Source: an uncultured Sulfurimonas sp.
GTDB taxonomy: Bacteria; Campylobacterota; Campylobacteria; Campylobacterales; Sulfurimonadaceae
Direction: 5' to 3'
Length of the DNA: 38,710 bases
Assembly (NCBI GenBank): GCA_937900945.1
Contig: CALCGG010000002.1
Coordinates: 1 to 38,710, forward strand
Shown here: positions 8,149-16,530 of the stretch, one piece after another
Layout: every line of letters starts with the position of its first letter
Numbering within the stretch: the first letter of the stretch is position 1
Notes under the pieces: model-generated
Told to the model about the DNA's origin: nothing
What the model saw: only the letters and a program-made list of their open reading frames with translations
Databases searched by the model: none
Position numbers and translations under genes: made by a program

Positions 8149-9996
8149 ATGTTAGATAAAAATCTGATGGAAACAACACTGCATGACATAGATAATATTA
8201 GGGCTGATATACTTGGAGTGAATGAGAGTGTAGACATGAATCATCCGCACTATAAAAGCTTACTGAACCTGAAACAGTATTTGGCTTTGCGCTCTAAAGA
8301 TAGAACAAAAGTACAGGAAAAACTATTTTTATTATCATTATCCTCTCTTGGCAGATCATATGCTCATGTTGCGGGAAGTGTAGAAACTTTGTACGAACAG
8401 TTAAATAGCTCTCTTTATGGTCATTCAACAACACCTCAAGATATAAACTCTCTTCCTCATCTCAATATACAAGAAGCAATCGAACTTGCATCTAAAAACT
8501 CTACTCGCATGTTTGGAGGCAAAGTCAGCTCAAAACTTAGCAAGCAGACTACCGCAATCATGGTGACACTTCCCTCTAATGCCGCCGATGATGATGGAAA
8601 ACTCATCTATGAGTTGGCACATGCAGGTGTGAACGCTTTTAGAATAAACACAGCCCATGATGATGCTCTTACATGGAAAGGGATGGCTGATGTCATTGCC
8701 AAAATAAATATCCCTAGGGAAGAAAACAATAAAATAAAAATATTTGTTGATTTGGGCGGGCCGAAAATTCGTACAGGCAGTATCAGAAAACTCGAGATTC
8801 CTGTAGTCATGGGAAGTAACAAAGTGCAAAAAGAGGTGCTGATTTATCATTCAAAAGAGATAAATACTGTTGCAGAAACTACCGATGAAGTAACACAAAA
8901 AAAAGAACCTGCACATATAGTCATAAATAATAAGTTTTTTAAAAGGCTCAAAGAAGGTACTGTTTTTAGAGTAGTGGATGTAAACGAGAAAAAAGTTTTA
9001 ATTACTGTTTCTCAAATCAATGGCACTTATGCCAAAGCTTACATAGATAAAAAAGTTTATTTGGATAAGTCTTCAAGACTTTATAAAAAGAAACATGAGG
9101 GATTTATTTTAAACATCGAGATGCAGGTTGAACCGATACGCCTCTTTAAAGGGGATATTCTTAATATTACTGAAGAAGATATTCCTGGACATGCAGCTAT
9201 TTATGATGATAAAACAAATAGTGTAGATTATGCATTGATAAGCTGCAGTTTTAACGGTATAGCAGAGCATATTGACATCGGCGAAAAAATCTACATAGAT
9301 GACGGCAAGATTGGTTTGGTTGTGATTGAAAAAAAAGACAAACTGATTACATGCAAGGTCATACTTGCAAAGGGAAATGGAACTGTTCTCAAAGAGGAAA
9401 AAGGAATCAACTTTCCAGACTCACATGTAAAGACCGCAGCATTGACAGATACAGACCGCATAAATGCGCTTTCTGTTATGGATTTTGTTGATACATTGAG
9501 CCTTTCATTTTGTCAAACAGCCGAAGATGTCCGTGACCTTCAAAATTTACTGAGAGAAAATAACCGCACCGACATCGGGATAGTTACAAAAATTGAAACG
9601 AAACAGGCTGTTGTAAATATGCCGGAAATTCTGGAAGAACTTTTAAACTGGGAAAAAAGCGGTGTCATGATTGCCAGAGGCGACTTGGCAATAGAAGTCG
9701 GATTTCAAAATATGGCGCACATTCAAGAAGCCTTGCTGGACATTTGTGATGCCGCTCACATGCCCGTTATCTGGGCAACACAGGTTCTGGAGAGTCAGAT
9801 GAAAACAAACCTCCCCAGCCGTGCCGAGATAACCGATGCTGCAATGTCAGGAAGAGCTGACTGTGTTATGCTGAACAAAGGCGCTTTTGCTACAGACACA
9901 ATAGGGGTTTTGATTCACATCTTAGATGACATGCACAACATCTTTAAGAAAAATAGACAACTACTCAGTAGAGAGATGCTGTGGCAAGCTGTTTAG
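8149..9996 (+). CDS. Divergent pyruvate kinase with a 130-residue N-terminal extension
   Basis: Pyruvate kinase turns PEP and ADP into pyruvate and ATP, the last step of glycolysis. This 615-residue protein carries about 130 helical residues of unknown role before the enzyme core. The core shows TTAIMVTLPSN, FRINTAHDD (family form R-L-N-F-S-H), FVDLGGPKIRTG (family form DTKGPEIRTG), a large B-domain (about residues 210-420), IVTKIETKQAV with catalytic Lys481, MIARGDLAIEVG, and WATQVLESQ followed by PSRAEITDAA. The usual C-terminal allosteric domain is missing, so it is unlikely to respond to fructose-1,6-bisphosphate in the usual way. Lys206 stands where K+-dependent enzymes have Glu117 (muscle numbering), which fits the K+-independent class. 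Start: ATG 8149 with AAGGGA 7 bases upstream, not the upstream TTG. It converges on the OmpA-like gene with 2 bases between the stop codons. Confidence 0.88.
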   Translation: MLDKNLMETTLHDIDNIRADILGVNESVDMNHPHYKSLLNLKQYLALRSKDRTKVQEKLFLLSLSSLGRSYAHVAGSVETLYEQLNSSLYGHSTTPQDINSLPHLNIQEAIELASKNSTRMFGGKVSSKLSKQTTAIMVTLPSNAADDDGKLIYELAHAGVNAFRINTAHDDALTWKGMADVIAKINIPREENNKIKIFVDLGGPKIRTGSIRKLEIPVVMGSNKVQKEVLIYHSKEINTVAETTDEVTQKKEPAHIVINNKFFKRLKEGTVFRVVDVNEKKVLITVSQINGTYAKAYIDKKVYLDKSSRLYKKKHEGFILNIEMQVEPIRLFKGDILNITEEDIPGHAAIYDDKTNSVDYALISCSFNGIAEHIDIGEKIYIDDGKIGLVVIEKKDKLITCKVILAKGNGTVLKEEKGINFPDSHVKTAALTDTDRINALSVMDFVDTLSLSFCQTAEDVRDLQNLLRENNRTDIGIVTKIETKQAVVNMPEILEELLNWEKSGVMIARGDLAIEVGFQNMAHIQEALLDICDAAHMPVIWATQVLESQMKTNLPSRAEITDAAMSGRADCVMLNKGAFATDTIGVLIHILDDMHNIFKKNRQLLSREMLWQAV

Positions 9997-9998
9997 TG

Positions 9999-10712
9999 TT
10001 ATTTAATAGTGACTTCTACTCTTCTGTTTTGTTCATTAGCAACACCATCTTCTGTCGGGACAATCGGATTTTCTTCTCCGTAATAATCTAATGCAATAAG
10101 TTTATTATCTATCCCTTTACTTTCTAAAAGCTTTACAACCTTTTGTGCACGTTTCATAGAAAGGATTTTATTATAAGCATCATCTCCTGCCCTGTCGGTA
10201 TAGCCGATAACATCCACTTTCAAAGTAGGGTTTGATGTTATATCTTCAACAATCTGCATAAGTATCTTTGAATCACCTACAATATCAGTTGAATCATATT
10301 TAAAATACATACGATAATTATTTGGCTCTTCTGGCATGGCTTCTAGTAAATCTCTGTATTTAGATTCAACGATTTCTTTAGATAAAATTTCTTTTTTATC
10401 AAGATGCTTTGTTTCTACTTTCTGCCATGCCTGATCGAGCATTGTTGTTTTGTCATCATCCGAAACAACAACTTTCCCAACTTTGCCGTCAGCCTGAGGC
10501 AGTGATATGACATCAACTTTGATTACAGCAGGTGCAGGAACAACAATAGGGGTAGGAGCAACTTTAGGTGCCGGAACAGTTTCAATAGCGACGGTACTTA
10601 ACCACCCATTTGTGTCAATAGTACTCACGCCGAGATTTGTCTCTTTAGCACTGGAACATCCACTAAAAATCAACATAATAGTCAATCCGCTAACTGCAAT
10701 AAATCGTTTCAT
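9999..10712 (-). CDS. OmpA-family outer-membrane lipoprotein
   Basis: This 237-residue protein starts with a lipoprotein signal peptide (MKRFIAVSGLTIMLIFSGC, lipobox Cys at residue 19), so it should be lipid-anchored in the envelope. A Pro/Val-rich stretch follows (near residues 35-60), then a middle region without clear homology. The C-terminal 105 residues form an OmpA peptidoglycan-binding domain (YFKYDSTDIV, DVIGYTDRAGDDAYNKILSMKRA, NEQNRRVEVTIK). It would anchor the outer membrane to the cell wall or act as an assembly partner. I chose ATG 10712 over ATG 10718 and the longer frame because AAGGG lies 7 bases away. The FecR-domain gene ends 13 bases upstream, so the two genes are almost certainly cotranscribed. 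Confidence 0.92.
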   Translation of the reverse strand: MKRFIAVSGLTIMLIFSGCSSAKETNLGVSTIDTNGWLSTVAIETVPAPKVAPTPIVVPAPAVIKVDVISLPQADGKVGKVVVSDDDKTTMLDQAWQKVETKHLDKKEILSKEIVESKYRDLLEAMPEEPNNYRMYFKYDSTDIVGDSKILMQIVEDITSNPTLKVDVIGYTDRAGDDAYNKILSMKRAQKVVKLLESKGIDNKLIALDYYGEENPIVPTEDGVANEQNRRVEVTIK

Positions 10713-10725
10713 ATTCATACCCTTT

Positions 10726-11151
10726 TTAATTGACATCAACAATAAAATGTGTTCCACGGATTCCCATGGTTGCAGTTTTTGCTTTGAGTTGAAATGCTTT
10801 TGGATTAATTTTAGAAATGAGTCCTGTTACGCATTCCAAACTGCCCTTTGATAAATTAGTAGTAAAGACTTCTTTCTTTTCACTAAGATTAAACATGTAT
10901 TCCTCAACTGTGAATTCACTATTGGATCCAACAGATATACGTGTATTATCTTTAAAAATCAAGCCGACTGAACTGCTTGCTCGTGTAATGATTTTATCTT
11001 TTTCAAGCACTTTTGTACCAACTCCTATAGCAAGCTCTTTACCCTCTCTTACTATATGTGCGTTACCTTTAAGCTTCTTTACCAGTGCAGCTTCATTTGC
11101 TAAAATAAACGAGAACATGCCTAACAAAATTATCAAATTGAAAATTTTCAT
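10726..11151 (-). CDS. Secreted FecR-domain protein
   Basis: The protein has 141 residues with a Sec signal peptide (MKIFNLIILLGMFSFILANEA). The rest is one FecR domain: LKGNAHIVREGKEL, then VGTKVLEKDKIITRASSSVGLIFKDNTRISVGSNSEF and ATMGIRGTHFIVDVN. True FecR proteins are membrane-spanning anti-sigma regulators. This one has no transmembrane anchor and no sigma factor gene beside it, so it belongs to the periplasmic stand-alone group, which often sits beside OmpA-like or autotransporter-like proteins; its role there is unclear to me. ATG 11151 is preceded by AAAGGGG at 5 bases, whereas GTG 11157 would lie inside that site. It is the first gene of a two-gene unit with the OmpA lipoprotein. Confidence 0.88.
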   Translation of the reverse strand: MKIFNLIILLGMFSFILANEAALVKKLKGNAHIVREGKELAIGVGTKVLEKDKIITRASSSVGLIFKDNTRISVGSNSEFTVEEYMFNLSEKKEVFTTNLSKGSLECVTGLISKINPKAFQLKAKTATMGIRGTHFIVDVN

Positions 11152-11252
11152 ACCCACCCCTTTATCTAAATTGTTTTTATTTCATTATCTTAACCAAGTT
11201 TAGATGAATGTATTATTATTTTATTTTATTTAATGTAAATTATTCCTTTCAG

Positions 11253-11274
11253 ATTACCGTTTAAAAGCGGTAAT
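11253..11274. promoter_or_regulatory. Inverted repeat in the divergent FecR/GAPDH gap
   Basis: ATTACCG (11253-11259) and CGGTAAT (11268-11274) are exact reverse complements around 8 bases; T-A and T-G pairs could extend the stem inward. It lies about 85 bases upstream of the -10 box of the glycolysis operon and 100 bases from the FecR start. It may be an operator for either side. The rest of this 245-base gap is AT-rich with no gene. Confidence 0.4.
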
Positions 11275-11356
11275 TCGTGCAGCCGCTTCATTAGCCTATT
11301 ATATAATTTGGTGAAAATAAAAGCATTTTTGTAATTAAATATCATGAAATTTATAG

Positions 11357-11362
11357 TATAAT
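11357..11362 (+). promoter_or_regulatory. -10 box of the 19 kb glycolysis-glycogen operon
   Basis: A consensus TATAAT stands 34 bases before the GAPDH start, in AT-rich DNA with no clear -35. It predicts an mRNA start near 11369 and a leader of about 28 bases carrying AAGGA before ATG 11397. I see no other strong promoter before 30743. Confidence 0.6.
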
Positions 11363-11396
11363 CAGGGATAAACAATATTTAATTCAAGGAAATGTT

Positions 11397-12392
11397 ATGT
11401 CATTAAAAGTAGCTATAAATGGAACCGGTCGTATTGGTGTCATTGTAACAAAAATTGTAAGTGCAAGAGACGATATGGAGCTAGTAGCAATAAATACAAC
11501 TTCAAAGCCGGCGATGCTTGAGTATTTACTAAAATATGATTCAGTTCATAAGGGTGTTAGTGCAAAAGTTATTGATGCGGATACGATTGAAATTAATGGC
11601 AAAAATGTAAAAATGTTCAGCCAAAGAGATCCAAAGAATATTGATTTCGGCGGTGCTGGAGCTGAAGTAGTAATCGAATGCACGGGTGCATTTTTAACAA
11701 CTGAAGCATGTAAAGCATATTTGCATAATGGTGTAAAAAAAGTAGTCATGTCGGCACCTGCAAAAGATGATACGCCAACATATGTTTTAAACATCAATAC
11801 AGATGCCTATAAAGGTGAAGAGATTATCTCAAATGCAAGTTGTACAACAAACTGTTTAGCGCCTATCTGTAAAGTTTTAGATGATGAGTTTGGCATTGTT
11901 AACGGTCTTATGACAACTATTCATTCATATACAAATGATCAAAATATACTCGATGTAAAACATAGTTCTGATTTTAGAAGAGCAAGAGCTGCTGCGGTTA
12001 ATATGATCCCCACTACAACCGGTGCTGCTAAAGCGATTAGTTTAGTTATGCCACAACTTAAAGGCAAGTTAAATGGTTATGCTATGAGAGTTCCGACTCC
12101 GGATGTATCTGTAGTTGATTTAACTGTAAACTTGGCTAAAGATGTAACTGTCGAAGATATTACTGCTGCAATGGTAAAAGCTTCAAATGGCACTTTTAAA
12201 GGATTATTGGAAGTTGACTTTGATAAAAGAGTTTCCAGTGATTTTATAGGCAGTACATACAGTTCAACTTTTGTGCCGGACATGACAAGTGTTGTTGAGG
12301 GAAAAACAGTAAAAGTTTTAGCTTGGTATGATAATGAGTGGGGATACAGTTCAAGACTTGTAGATATGGTGAAATTTGTAGGAACAAGATAA
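11397..12392 (+). CDS. gap: Glyceraldehyde-3-phosphate dehydrogenase, divergent cofactor site
   Basis: This 331-residue enzyme, of normal length, oxidises and phosphorylates glyceraldehyde-3-P to 1,3-bisphosphoglycerate. Catalytic Cys149 lies in SNASCTTNCLAP and the partner His in TTIHSYTNDQ; the C-terminus has WYDNEWGYSSRLVD. The Rossmann start is NGTGRIGV instead of NGFGRIGR. At the end of the second strand the family reads V-N-D-L; here it is AINTTSKP, so the Asp that holds the NAD ribose is Thr34. The loop that normally reads L-P (187-188 in Bacillus numbering) is Val187-Lys188. Together these changes suggest use of NADP or of both cofactors; this is inference from known GapB-type and engineered enzymes. 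It is first in the operon; its stop codon overlaps the next start by one base (TAATG). Confidence 0.95.
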   Translation: MSLKVAINGTGRIGVIVTKIVSARDDMELVAINTTSKPAMLEYLLKYDSVHKGVSAKVIDADTIEINGKNVKMFSQRDPKNIDFGGAGAEVVIECTGAFLTTEACKAYLHNGVKKVVMSAPAKDDTPTYVLNINTDAYKGEEIISNASCTTNCLAPICKVLDDEFGIVNGLMTTIHSYTNDQNILDVKHSSDFRRARAAAVNMIPTTTGAAKAISLVMPQLKGKLNGYAMRVPTPDVSVVDLTVNLAKDVTVEDITAAMVKASNGTFKGLLEVDFDKRVSSDFIGSTYSSTFVPDMTSVVEGKTVKVLAWYDNEWGYSSRLVDMVKFVGTR

Positions 12393-13636
12393 TGCTCTCA
12401 TTTCATAGCCATGTTCCAGTTGCTGGAACTCTTGAAGCTAAAAATAGAATGCAGCATGCTTTTGAAGTTTTAAAGGATGAGATGACTAGTGATAAAGTTG
12501 GTTACTACAAGTTGCCAACGCTTTCACTTGAGCATCTTCAAACATTGAAAGCTATAGATACAAGTTCTTTTGAGCAAATAGTAGTTATCGGAATAGGCGG
12601 CTCAACTTTGGGCACAAAAGCGATAGACTCTATTCTTAGTTTAAATACGCCGGATGCAAAAGAGATGATATTTTTTGAAAATTCAGATCCTTTGACTATT
12701 TCAAGAAATCTTTCAAAAATAGACAAAGACAAAGCCTGTTTTTTCATTATCTCAAAATCAGGCGGGACTATTGAGACGACTTCTATTTTCAAAACTATCA
12801 TAAACCATTTTAAATTAGATCTTGACGGTGAAGATAATGGTCGTGTTTTTGCGATTACAGATCATGGTTCACCACTTTCTAGATTTGCTAAGCACCATAA
12901 GTTACAGGAATTTAATATTCCGGATAATGTTGGTGGAAGATTTTCAGTTTTAAGTGCGGTAGGAGTTGTTCCTCTAGCTATGGCAGGGTATGATATGAAT
13001 GCTGTCTTAGACGGTGCGCAGGAACTTATAGAGAGCTTTTTTAAAGAGGAAGAGAATCACCTTTTACAAAAAGCAAATTCATTTTATGAGAATCGTCAAA
13101 ACCAAACTATAAATGTTCTTTTTTCTTATGCTGACAGCTTGGAAAACTTTACAAAATGGTATGTGCAGCTTTGGGGTGAATCTTTAGGGAAAATAGATAT
13201 AGAAGGGGATAGAGTAGGACTTACTCCGATAGGTTTGATCGGTTCAGTTGACCAACACTCATTTTTACAACTCATCATAGAAGGACCAAAAGATAAAACT
13301 GTTACCTTCATAAAAATTGATGATTTCGAAAATGAGCTTACTATTCCTGATATCTCACTGTACGCGATTGAGAGTACAAATTTTATAAACAACAAAAGTT
13401 TTAATACTTTAATAGGTGCGCAATGTGATGCAACAATGCAAAGTCTTGTTGAATCTGGAGTAAATGTAGACTCTATAAGCTTAGATAAGATATCTGAAAA
13501 AAATATTGGTGCACTGATAATTAATTTTGAACTTTTAACATCTTTGGTAGGTGCAATGCTTAAGGTAAATACTTACAATCAGCCCGGTGTTGAACTCGGC
13601 AAACAAATTTTATACAAAAATCTAGAAAACATTTAA
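12392..13636 (+). CDS. pgi: Glucose-6-phosphate isomerase
   Basis: This enzyme interconverts glucose-6-P and fructose-6-P, linking glycogen breakdown or synthesis to glycolysis. At 414 residues it is of the short bacterial type (E. coli Pgi is about 550). Visible motifs: VVIGIGGSTLGTKAI (near residue 65), IISKSGGTIETTSIF (sugar-phosphate loop, near 120), GGRFSVLSAVGVVPLAMAG (near 185), WGESLGKIDIEGDRVG (catalytic Glu), DQHSFLQLIIEGP (catalytic His) and YNQPGVELGKQ (catalytic Lys). All expected catalytic groups are present. The ATG at 12392 overlaps the GAPDH stop by one base; a longer reading from 12338 would lie inside the GAPDH gene and has no ribosome site. The phosphorylase-like gene follows after 8 bases. 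Confidence 0.95.
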   Translation: MLSFHSHVPVAGTLEAKNRMQHAFEVLKDEMTSDKVGYYKLPTLSLEHLQTLKAIDTSSFEQIVVIGIGGSTLGTKAIDSILSLNTPDAKEMIFFENSDPLTISRNLSKIDKDKACFFIISKSGGTIETTSIFKTIINHFKLDLDGEDNGRVFAITDHGSPLSRFAKHHKLQEFNIPDNVGGRFSVLSAVGVVPLAMAGYDMNAVLDGAQELIESFFKEEENHLLQKANSFYENRQNQTINVLFSYADSLENFTKWYVQLWGESLGKIDIEGDRVGLTPIGLIGSVDQHSFLQLIIEGPKDKTVTFIKIDDFENELTIPDISLYAIESTNFINNKSFNTLIGAQCDATMQSLVESGVNVDSISLDKISEKNIGALIINFELLTSLVGAMLKVNTYNQPGVELGKQILYKNLENI

Positions 13637-13644
13637 GGGCAATA

Positions 13645-15309
13645 ATGAAACTTCATTCATACGATATCAATAAAAAATACAGTACAAGCGTAGCATACTT
13701 TTCTATGGAATTTGCAATAGACCAAGCTCTTAAAATATACTCAGGCGGATTGGGGTTTCTAGCAGGTTCTCACATGAGAAGTGCTTATGATTTAAAGCAA
13801 AATGTTGTGGGTATAGGTCTTTTATGGAGTTTTGGTTACTATGACCAAGAACGAAATGAAGATCGTACACTTCAGCCACGCTACACAAGAAAATTTTACT
13901 ATTTTTTAGAAGAGCTTCCTGTAACAGTAAGTGTAAAGGTTGATGGTAAAGATGTACATGTAAAAGCTTTTTTACTTCGTGCTGAAGTATTTGGTACTGC
14001 TCCTATGATTTTACTCTCAACAGATACAGATGAAAATGACTATCTCTCAAGAACAATTACACATAAGCTTTATGACGGTAATCAAAAAACCCGCGTAGCC
14101 CAAGAAATGGTTTTAGGTATCGGCGGTGTTAAAGTTTTAGAGGCGATGAAACAAAATATTGAAATTTATCATATGAATGAAGGTCATTCGTTACCACTTG
14201 TTTATCAACTGTATAACCGTTATCAAGATATGGCGGAGTTGAAAAAACATGTTGTTTTTACAACGCATACTCCTGAAGCTGCCGGCAATGAAATCCATAA
14301 TATTCATTTTTTACATGAGATGGGATTTTTTAATGAGCTTGATTTAAATACGGTGAGAACTATTAGCGGCTATGAGCATGATGATAATTTCAGTTTAACA
14401 GTCGGTGCTCTTCGCAGCGCAAAAAGAGCTAATGCTGTTTCTAAGATACATGGAACAGTATCTAATGAGATGTGGGGAAAAGTTGAAAACAGATGCGAGA
14501 TTATCTCTATTACTAATGCTCAAAATAAAAAATACTGGACAGATAAAACACTTATCCGTGCCTTGGATGAGCATGAAGACTATGAACTTGTAGCTCGAAA
14601 AAAACACCTTAAAAAAATTCTTTTTGATGAGGTTGCAAATCAAACCGGAAAAATGTTTGATCCTGAGATTTTGACGATTGTATGGGCTAGACGATTTGCT
14701 GAGTATAAGCGTCCAGGATTACTGAAATATGATTTTGAAAGATTTATTAAATTGATAGAAAACAAGGAAATGCCGGTACAGATTATATGGGCTGGAAAAC
14801 CTTATCCTACTGATTTTGGTGCCATTGAAATATTTAACGAACTTATACACATAAGCCGTAGATATCCAAATATTGCCGTTATTGTCGGATATGAACTGAC
14901 TTTATCCAGACTTCTAAAACAAGGGAGCGACATTTGGCTCAATACACCAAGAATCACAAGAGAAGCAAGCGGGACAAGTGGTATGACTGCGAGCATGAAT
15001 GGTTCAATTCACTTTTCTATTGATGATGGATGGCATCCGGAGTTTGCAAGAGACGGTAAAAATTCTTTTACAATTCCTGCTCTTGATCATAATCTTAGTA
15101 TTGCAGAACAAGACAGAATTGATAATATAAATATGATGGATATTTTAGAAAATACCATTCTTCCAACATACTACAATGAACCGACAAAATGGGTGAAAAT
15201 AATGAAAAGTGCACTCTCTGATATAGAACATGAATTTGATTCAGCAAGAATGGTGGACCAATATTATGATCTTATGTTTAACTATAAGCCAAAAACAGAG
15301 GCGAAATAA
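13645..15309 (+). CDS. GT35 alpha-glucan phosphorylase-like protein lacking the PLP lysine
   Basis: This 554-residue protein belongs to the short glucan-phosphorylase branch (GT35). It has VAYFSMEFAIDQALKIYSGG at the N-terminus, YHMNEGHSLPL (near 175), TTHTPEAAGNE, and the phosphate-site loop WARRFAEYKRPG (near 350). Near the C-terminus phosphorylases read SGTSGMKAALNG, where the Lys carries pyridoxal phosphate. Here it is SGTSGMTASMNG: the codon at 14986-14988 is ACT, so residue 448 is Thr. Without that Lys the usual PLP Schiff base cannot form, although the Arg and Lys of the phosphate loop are kept. It may still act as a glucosyltransferase with another donor, bind PLP non-covalently, or have a regulatory or glucan-binding role. 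I cannot rule out that a whole subfamily carries Thr here. AAGGG lies 6 bases before ATG 13645; pgk begins directly at the stop codon. Confidence 0.88.
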   Translation: MKLHSYDINKKYSTSVAYFSMEFAIDQALKIYSGGLGFLAGSHMRSAYDLKQNVVGIGLLWSFGYYDQERNEDRTLQPRYTRKFYYFLEELPVTVSVKVDGKDVHVKAFLLRAEVFGTAPMILLSTDTDENDYLSRTITHKLYDGNQKTRVAQEMVLGIGGVKVLEAMKQNIEIYHMNEGHSLPLVYQLYNRYQDMAELKKHVVFTTHTPEAAGNEIHNIHFLHEMGFFNELDLNTVRTISGYEHDDNFSLTVGALRSAKRANAVSKIHGTVSNEMWGKVENRCEIISITNAQNKKYWTDKTLIRALDEHEDYELVARKKHLKKILFDEVANQTGKMFDPEILTIVWARRFAEYKRPGLLKYDFERFIKLIENKEMPVQIIWAGKPYPTDFGAIEIFNELIHISRRYPNIAVIVGYELTLSRLLKQGSDIWLNTPRITREASGTSGMTASMNGSIHFSIDDGWHPEFARDGKNSFTIPALDHNLSIAEQDRIDNINMMDILENTILPTYYNEPTKWVKIMKSALSDIEHEFDSARMVDQYYDLMFNYKPKTEAK

Positions 15310-16530
15310 ATGACTTCTAATATAAGTTATATGAGTGGAGTAAAAAGTCTTAAAGATATTGATATTGAAGGCAAAAAAGTATTAATTCGTGTTGACTTTA
15401 ACGTTCCCGTTGATTCTAATGGCAATATCTCAGATGATCGCCGTATCCGTTCTGCACTTCCGACTATCAACTACTGTATAGATCATAATGCATGTTCTAT
15501 AACTTTGGTATCACACTTTGGCAATCCAAAAGGCGGGTATGAGGAGAAATATTCTCTTAAGGGTGTTCGTAAACGATTAGAAAGACTTCTGAATAAAAAA
15601 GTTGAGTTTGTAGAGGATTTTGAAGCTTCTAAGGATGAAATTGCTGCATGCTCACTAGAGAGAGTTTTTTTACTTGAAAATATCCGTTTTCATGAAGGTG
15701 AGAAAAAAAATGATGAAGAGCTTTCAAAAAAACTGGCTTCGATATGTGATGTGTATGTAAATGATGCTTTCGGAACTTCTCATAGAGCACATGCTTCAAC
15801 ACATGGGATAACCAAATATGTACAAACAAAAGTAGCCGGTTTTTTAATGATGAAAGAGGTGGAAGCATTTTCTAAAGCCTTAGAAGAACCGGTTCGCCCA
15901 ATTGCTTTAGTGGTTGGCGGTGCTAAAATCTCTTCTAAAATCACTTTGTTGGAAGCTGTATTGCAAAAAGTGGATAAGCTTATAATCGGTGGAGCAATGA
16001 GCAACACATTTTTAAAAGCTTTAGGTTATGACATGATGGACTCCTTATATGAAAAAGAGTATGTTGAAACTGCCTCACATGTACTCACTCATGCCAGAGA
16101 AAATGGAGTAAAAGTTTATTTACCTGTGGATGTAGTGATTACTGACTCTATAGAAAAGCCTGTTGATGTTAAAGTTGTTCCGGCTCAAGATGTTTTAGAA
16201 GGTTTCAGGGCTGTTGATATCGGTCCTGCAACCGTAAAACTCTTCAGTGAAGCAATAGAGTTGTCAAATACTATTATCTGGAATGGTCCTATGGGAATTT
16301 ACGAGATTGATAAATTTTCAAAAGGTACTTTCAAAATAGCAGCTGCTATGGGTGATTGTTATGCTTATACTATCGTTGGCGGTGGTGATACTGCCGATGC
16401 TGTTGATAAATGTGGAGAATCTGAAAATTTTAGCTTTATATCTACGGGTGGTGGAGCATCCCTTGAACTTTTAGAAGGGAAAATATTGCCGGGCTTTGAA
16501 AATTTAGACCGTAAAGTTGAGGTGAATTAA
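15310..16530 (+). CDS. pgk: Phosphoglycerate kinase with one altered substrate residue
   Basis: PGK transfers phosphate between 1,3-bisphosphoglycerate and ADP. This 406-residue protein has the usual fold markers: VLIRVDFNVPVD, DDRRIRSALPTI, LLENIRFHEGEKKND, NDAFGTSHRAHAST, a nucleotide site with WNGPMGIYE, and GGGASLELLEGK. Most arginines of the 3-phosphoglycerate patch are present. The exception is SHFGNPKGG: the family motif is SHLGRPKG, and its Arg is Asn72 here (codon AAT at 15523). Loss of one patch Arg should weaken 3-PG binding unless it is compensated. The organism may have a second, standard PGK elsewhere. The start follows the upstream stop directly (TAAATG) with GAGGCG at 8 bases; a later in-frame ATG at 15340 is a weaker choice. 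The stop overlaps the pfk start by one base. Confidence 0.94.
   Translation: MTSNISYMSGVKSLKDIDIEGKKVLIRVDFNVPVDSNGNISDDRRIRSALPTINYCIDHNACSITLVSHFGNPKGGYEEKYSLKGVRKRLERLLNKKVEFVEDFEASKDEIAACSLERVFLLENIRFHEGEKKNDEELSKKLASICDVYVNDAFGTSHRAHASTHGITKYVQTKVAGFLMMKEVEAFSKALEEPVRPIALVVGGAKISSKITLLEAVLQKVDKLIIGGAMSNTFLKALGYDMMDSLYEKEYVETASHVLTHARENGVKVYLPVDVVITDSIEKPVDVKVVPAQDVLEGFRAVDIGPATVKLFSEAIELSNTIIWNGPMGIYEIDKFSKGTFKIAAAMGDCYAYTIVGGGDTADAVDKCGESENFSFISTGGGASLELLEGKILPGFENLDRKVEVN

Noticed and set aside
8530-8850. Minus-strand frame of 106 residues
   Set aside because: Shadow of the pyruvate kinase gene with no ribosome site and no recognisable domain.
12338-12391. Longer N-terminus of Pgi
   Set aside because: It lies wholly inside GAPDH coding DNA, lacks a ribosome site, and the TAATG overlap start fits the family.
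14395-14643. Frames on both strands within the GT35 gene as a sign of frameshift
   Set aside because: The 554-residue frame is continuous and keeps family motifs on both sides; there is no break.
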